Assembly (NCBI RefSeq): GCF_004349355.1
Contig: NZ_SMFK01000002.1
Span: forward strand, 558,001 to 622,000
DNA: 64,000 nucleotides
Direction of reading: 5' to 3'
DNA from: Flavobacterium cellulosilyticum
Lineage (GTDB): Bacteria; Bacteroidota; Bacteroidia; Flavobacteriales; Flavobacteriaceae
The position numbers and the translations under genes are program-made. Shown piece after piece: positions 63,956-64,000 of this stretch. How positions within the stretch are numbered: position 1 is the first letter of the stretch; each line of letters starts with the position of its first letter. The notes under the pieces were generated by a model. The model was not told where the DNA came from and searched no databases. It worked only from the letters and a program-made list of their open reading frames with translations.

Positions 63956-64000
63956 CTATTTCTTGTCCTTGCGTTTTTTGGCTTGGTTTTTCAACATATT
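63956..64000 (-). CDS. C-terminal end of a minus-strand gene (unknown)
   Basis: On the minus strand the last 45 bases read NMLKNQAKKRKDKK, stop at 63956-63958 (TAG). The gene lies mostly outside the window; only its basic C-terminal tail is seen, so no family can be named. Confidence 0.5.
   Translation of the reverse strand, partial: NMLKNQAKKRKDKK

Overview
This is an A+T-rich chromosomal stretch that looks like Flavobacterium or a close relative in the Flavobacteriaceae. Three secreted proteins end in type IX secretion (T9SS) sorting domains. Promoters carry the Bacteroidota -7 box TAnnTTTG, once with a well-spaced TTTG at -33. A TamB/TamL pair, DUF4834, YfhO, 7TMR-DISM kinase and a capnine-synthase-like enzyme are all typical of the group. 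No rRNA, tRNA, CRISPR array, insertion sequence or prophage was found.

Layout. Positions 1-6600 are a pectin-degradation locus: the end of one GH28 polygalacturonase, a multidomain T9SS pectin methylesterase, and a second GH28 enzyme that shares its CBM6/InlB-like front end. Positions 6855-9826 hold an rRNA/tRNA 2'-O-methyltransferase (TrmH type), a PPi-type phosphofructokinase behind a full promoter, and a small secreted carbohydrate-binding protein with a 16-bp palindrome at its promoter. Positions 10267-14808 hold a small unknown protein, a regulatory-domain surface protein, a DEAD-box helicase, RdgB and a small lipoprotein. A well-formed small RNA with its own terminator (14948-15082) lies between the lipoprotein and a hybrid histidine kinase. 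Positions 17810-23245 hold a NYN/LOTUS protein, a VOC protein, an alpha-oxoamine synthase likely to make capnine or a related base, and a facing GNAT-like acyltransferase candidate with an outer-membrane protein gene.

Positions 23369-29264 hold DUF4834, YfhO, a broken small gene, a glycosyltransferase and a flippase (cell-surface glycan work). Positions 29735-39256 (minus strand) hold a fused alpha/beta 2-oxoacid dehydrogenase E1 and a compact run uvrA - DinB-like - LOG - M1-like pseudopeptidase fused to a barrel-like domain. Positions 40404-52579 hold a TPR lipoprotein, tamL/tamB and a second uvrA. From 52913 to the end come an ECF sigma factor with a 47-residue follower, nth without its iron-sulfur cysteines, bcp, an unknown 485-residue protein, a beta-lactamase-fold hydrolase, an esterase, a dihydroorotase homologue lacking key metal ligands, a BatA/vWA membrane protein and a secreted lactonase-like propeller.

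The most unusual signals are the orphan structured RNA, two diverged copies of a dispersed intergenic element (19581 and 54449), several short intergenic repeat types, and enzymes that keep their fold but have lost catalytic or metal-binding residues. Functional calls rest on motifs read by eye; no database search was run.
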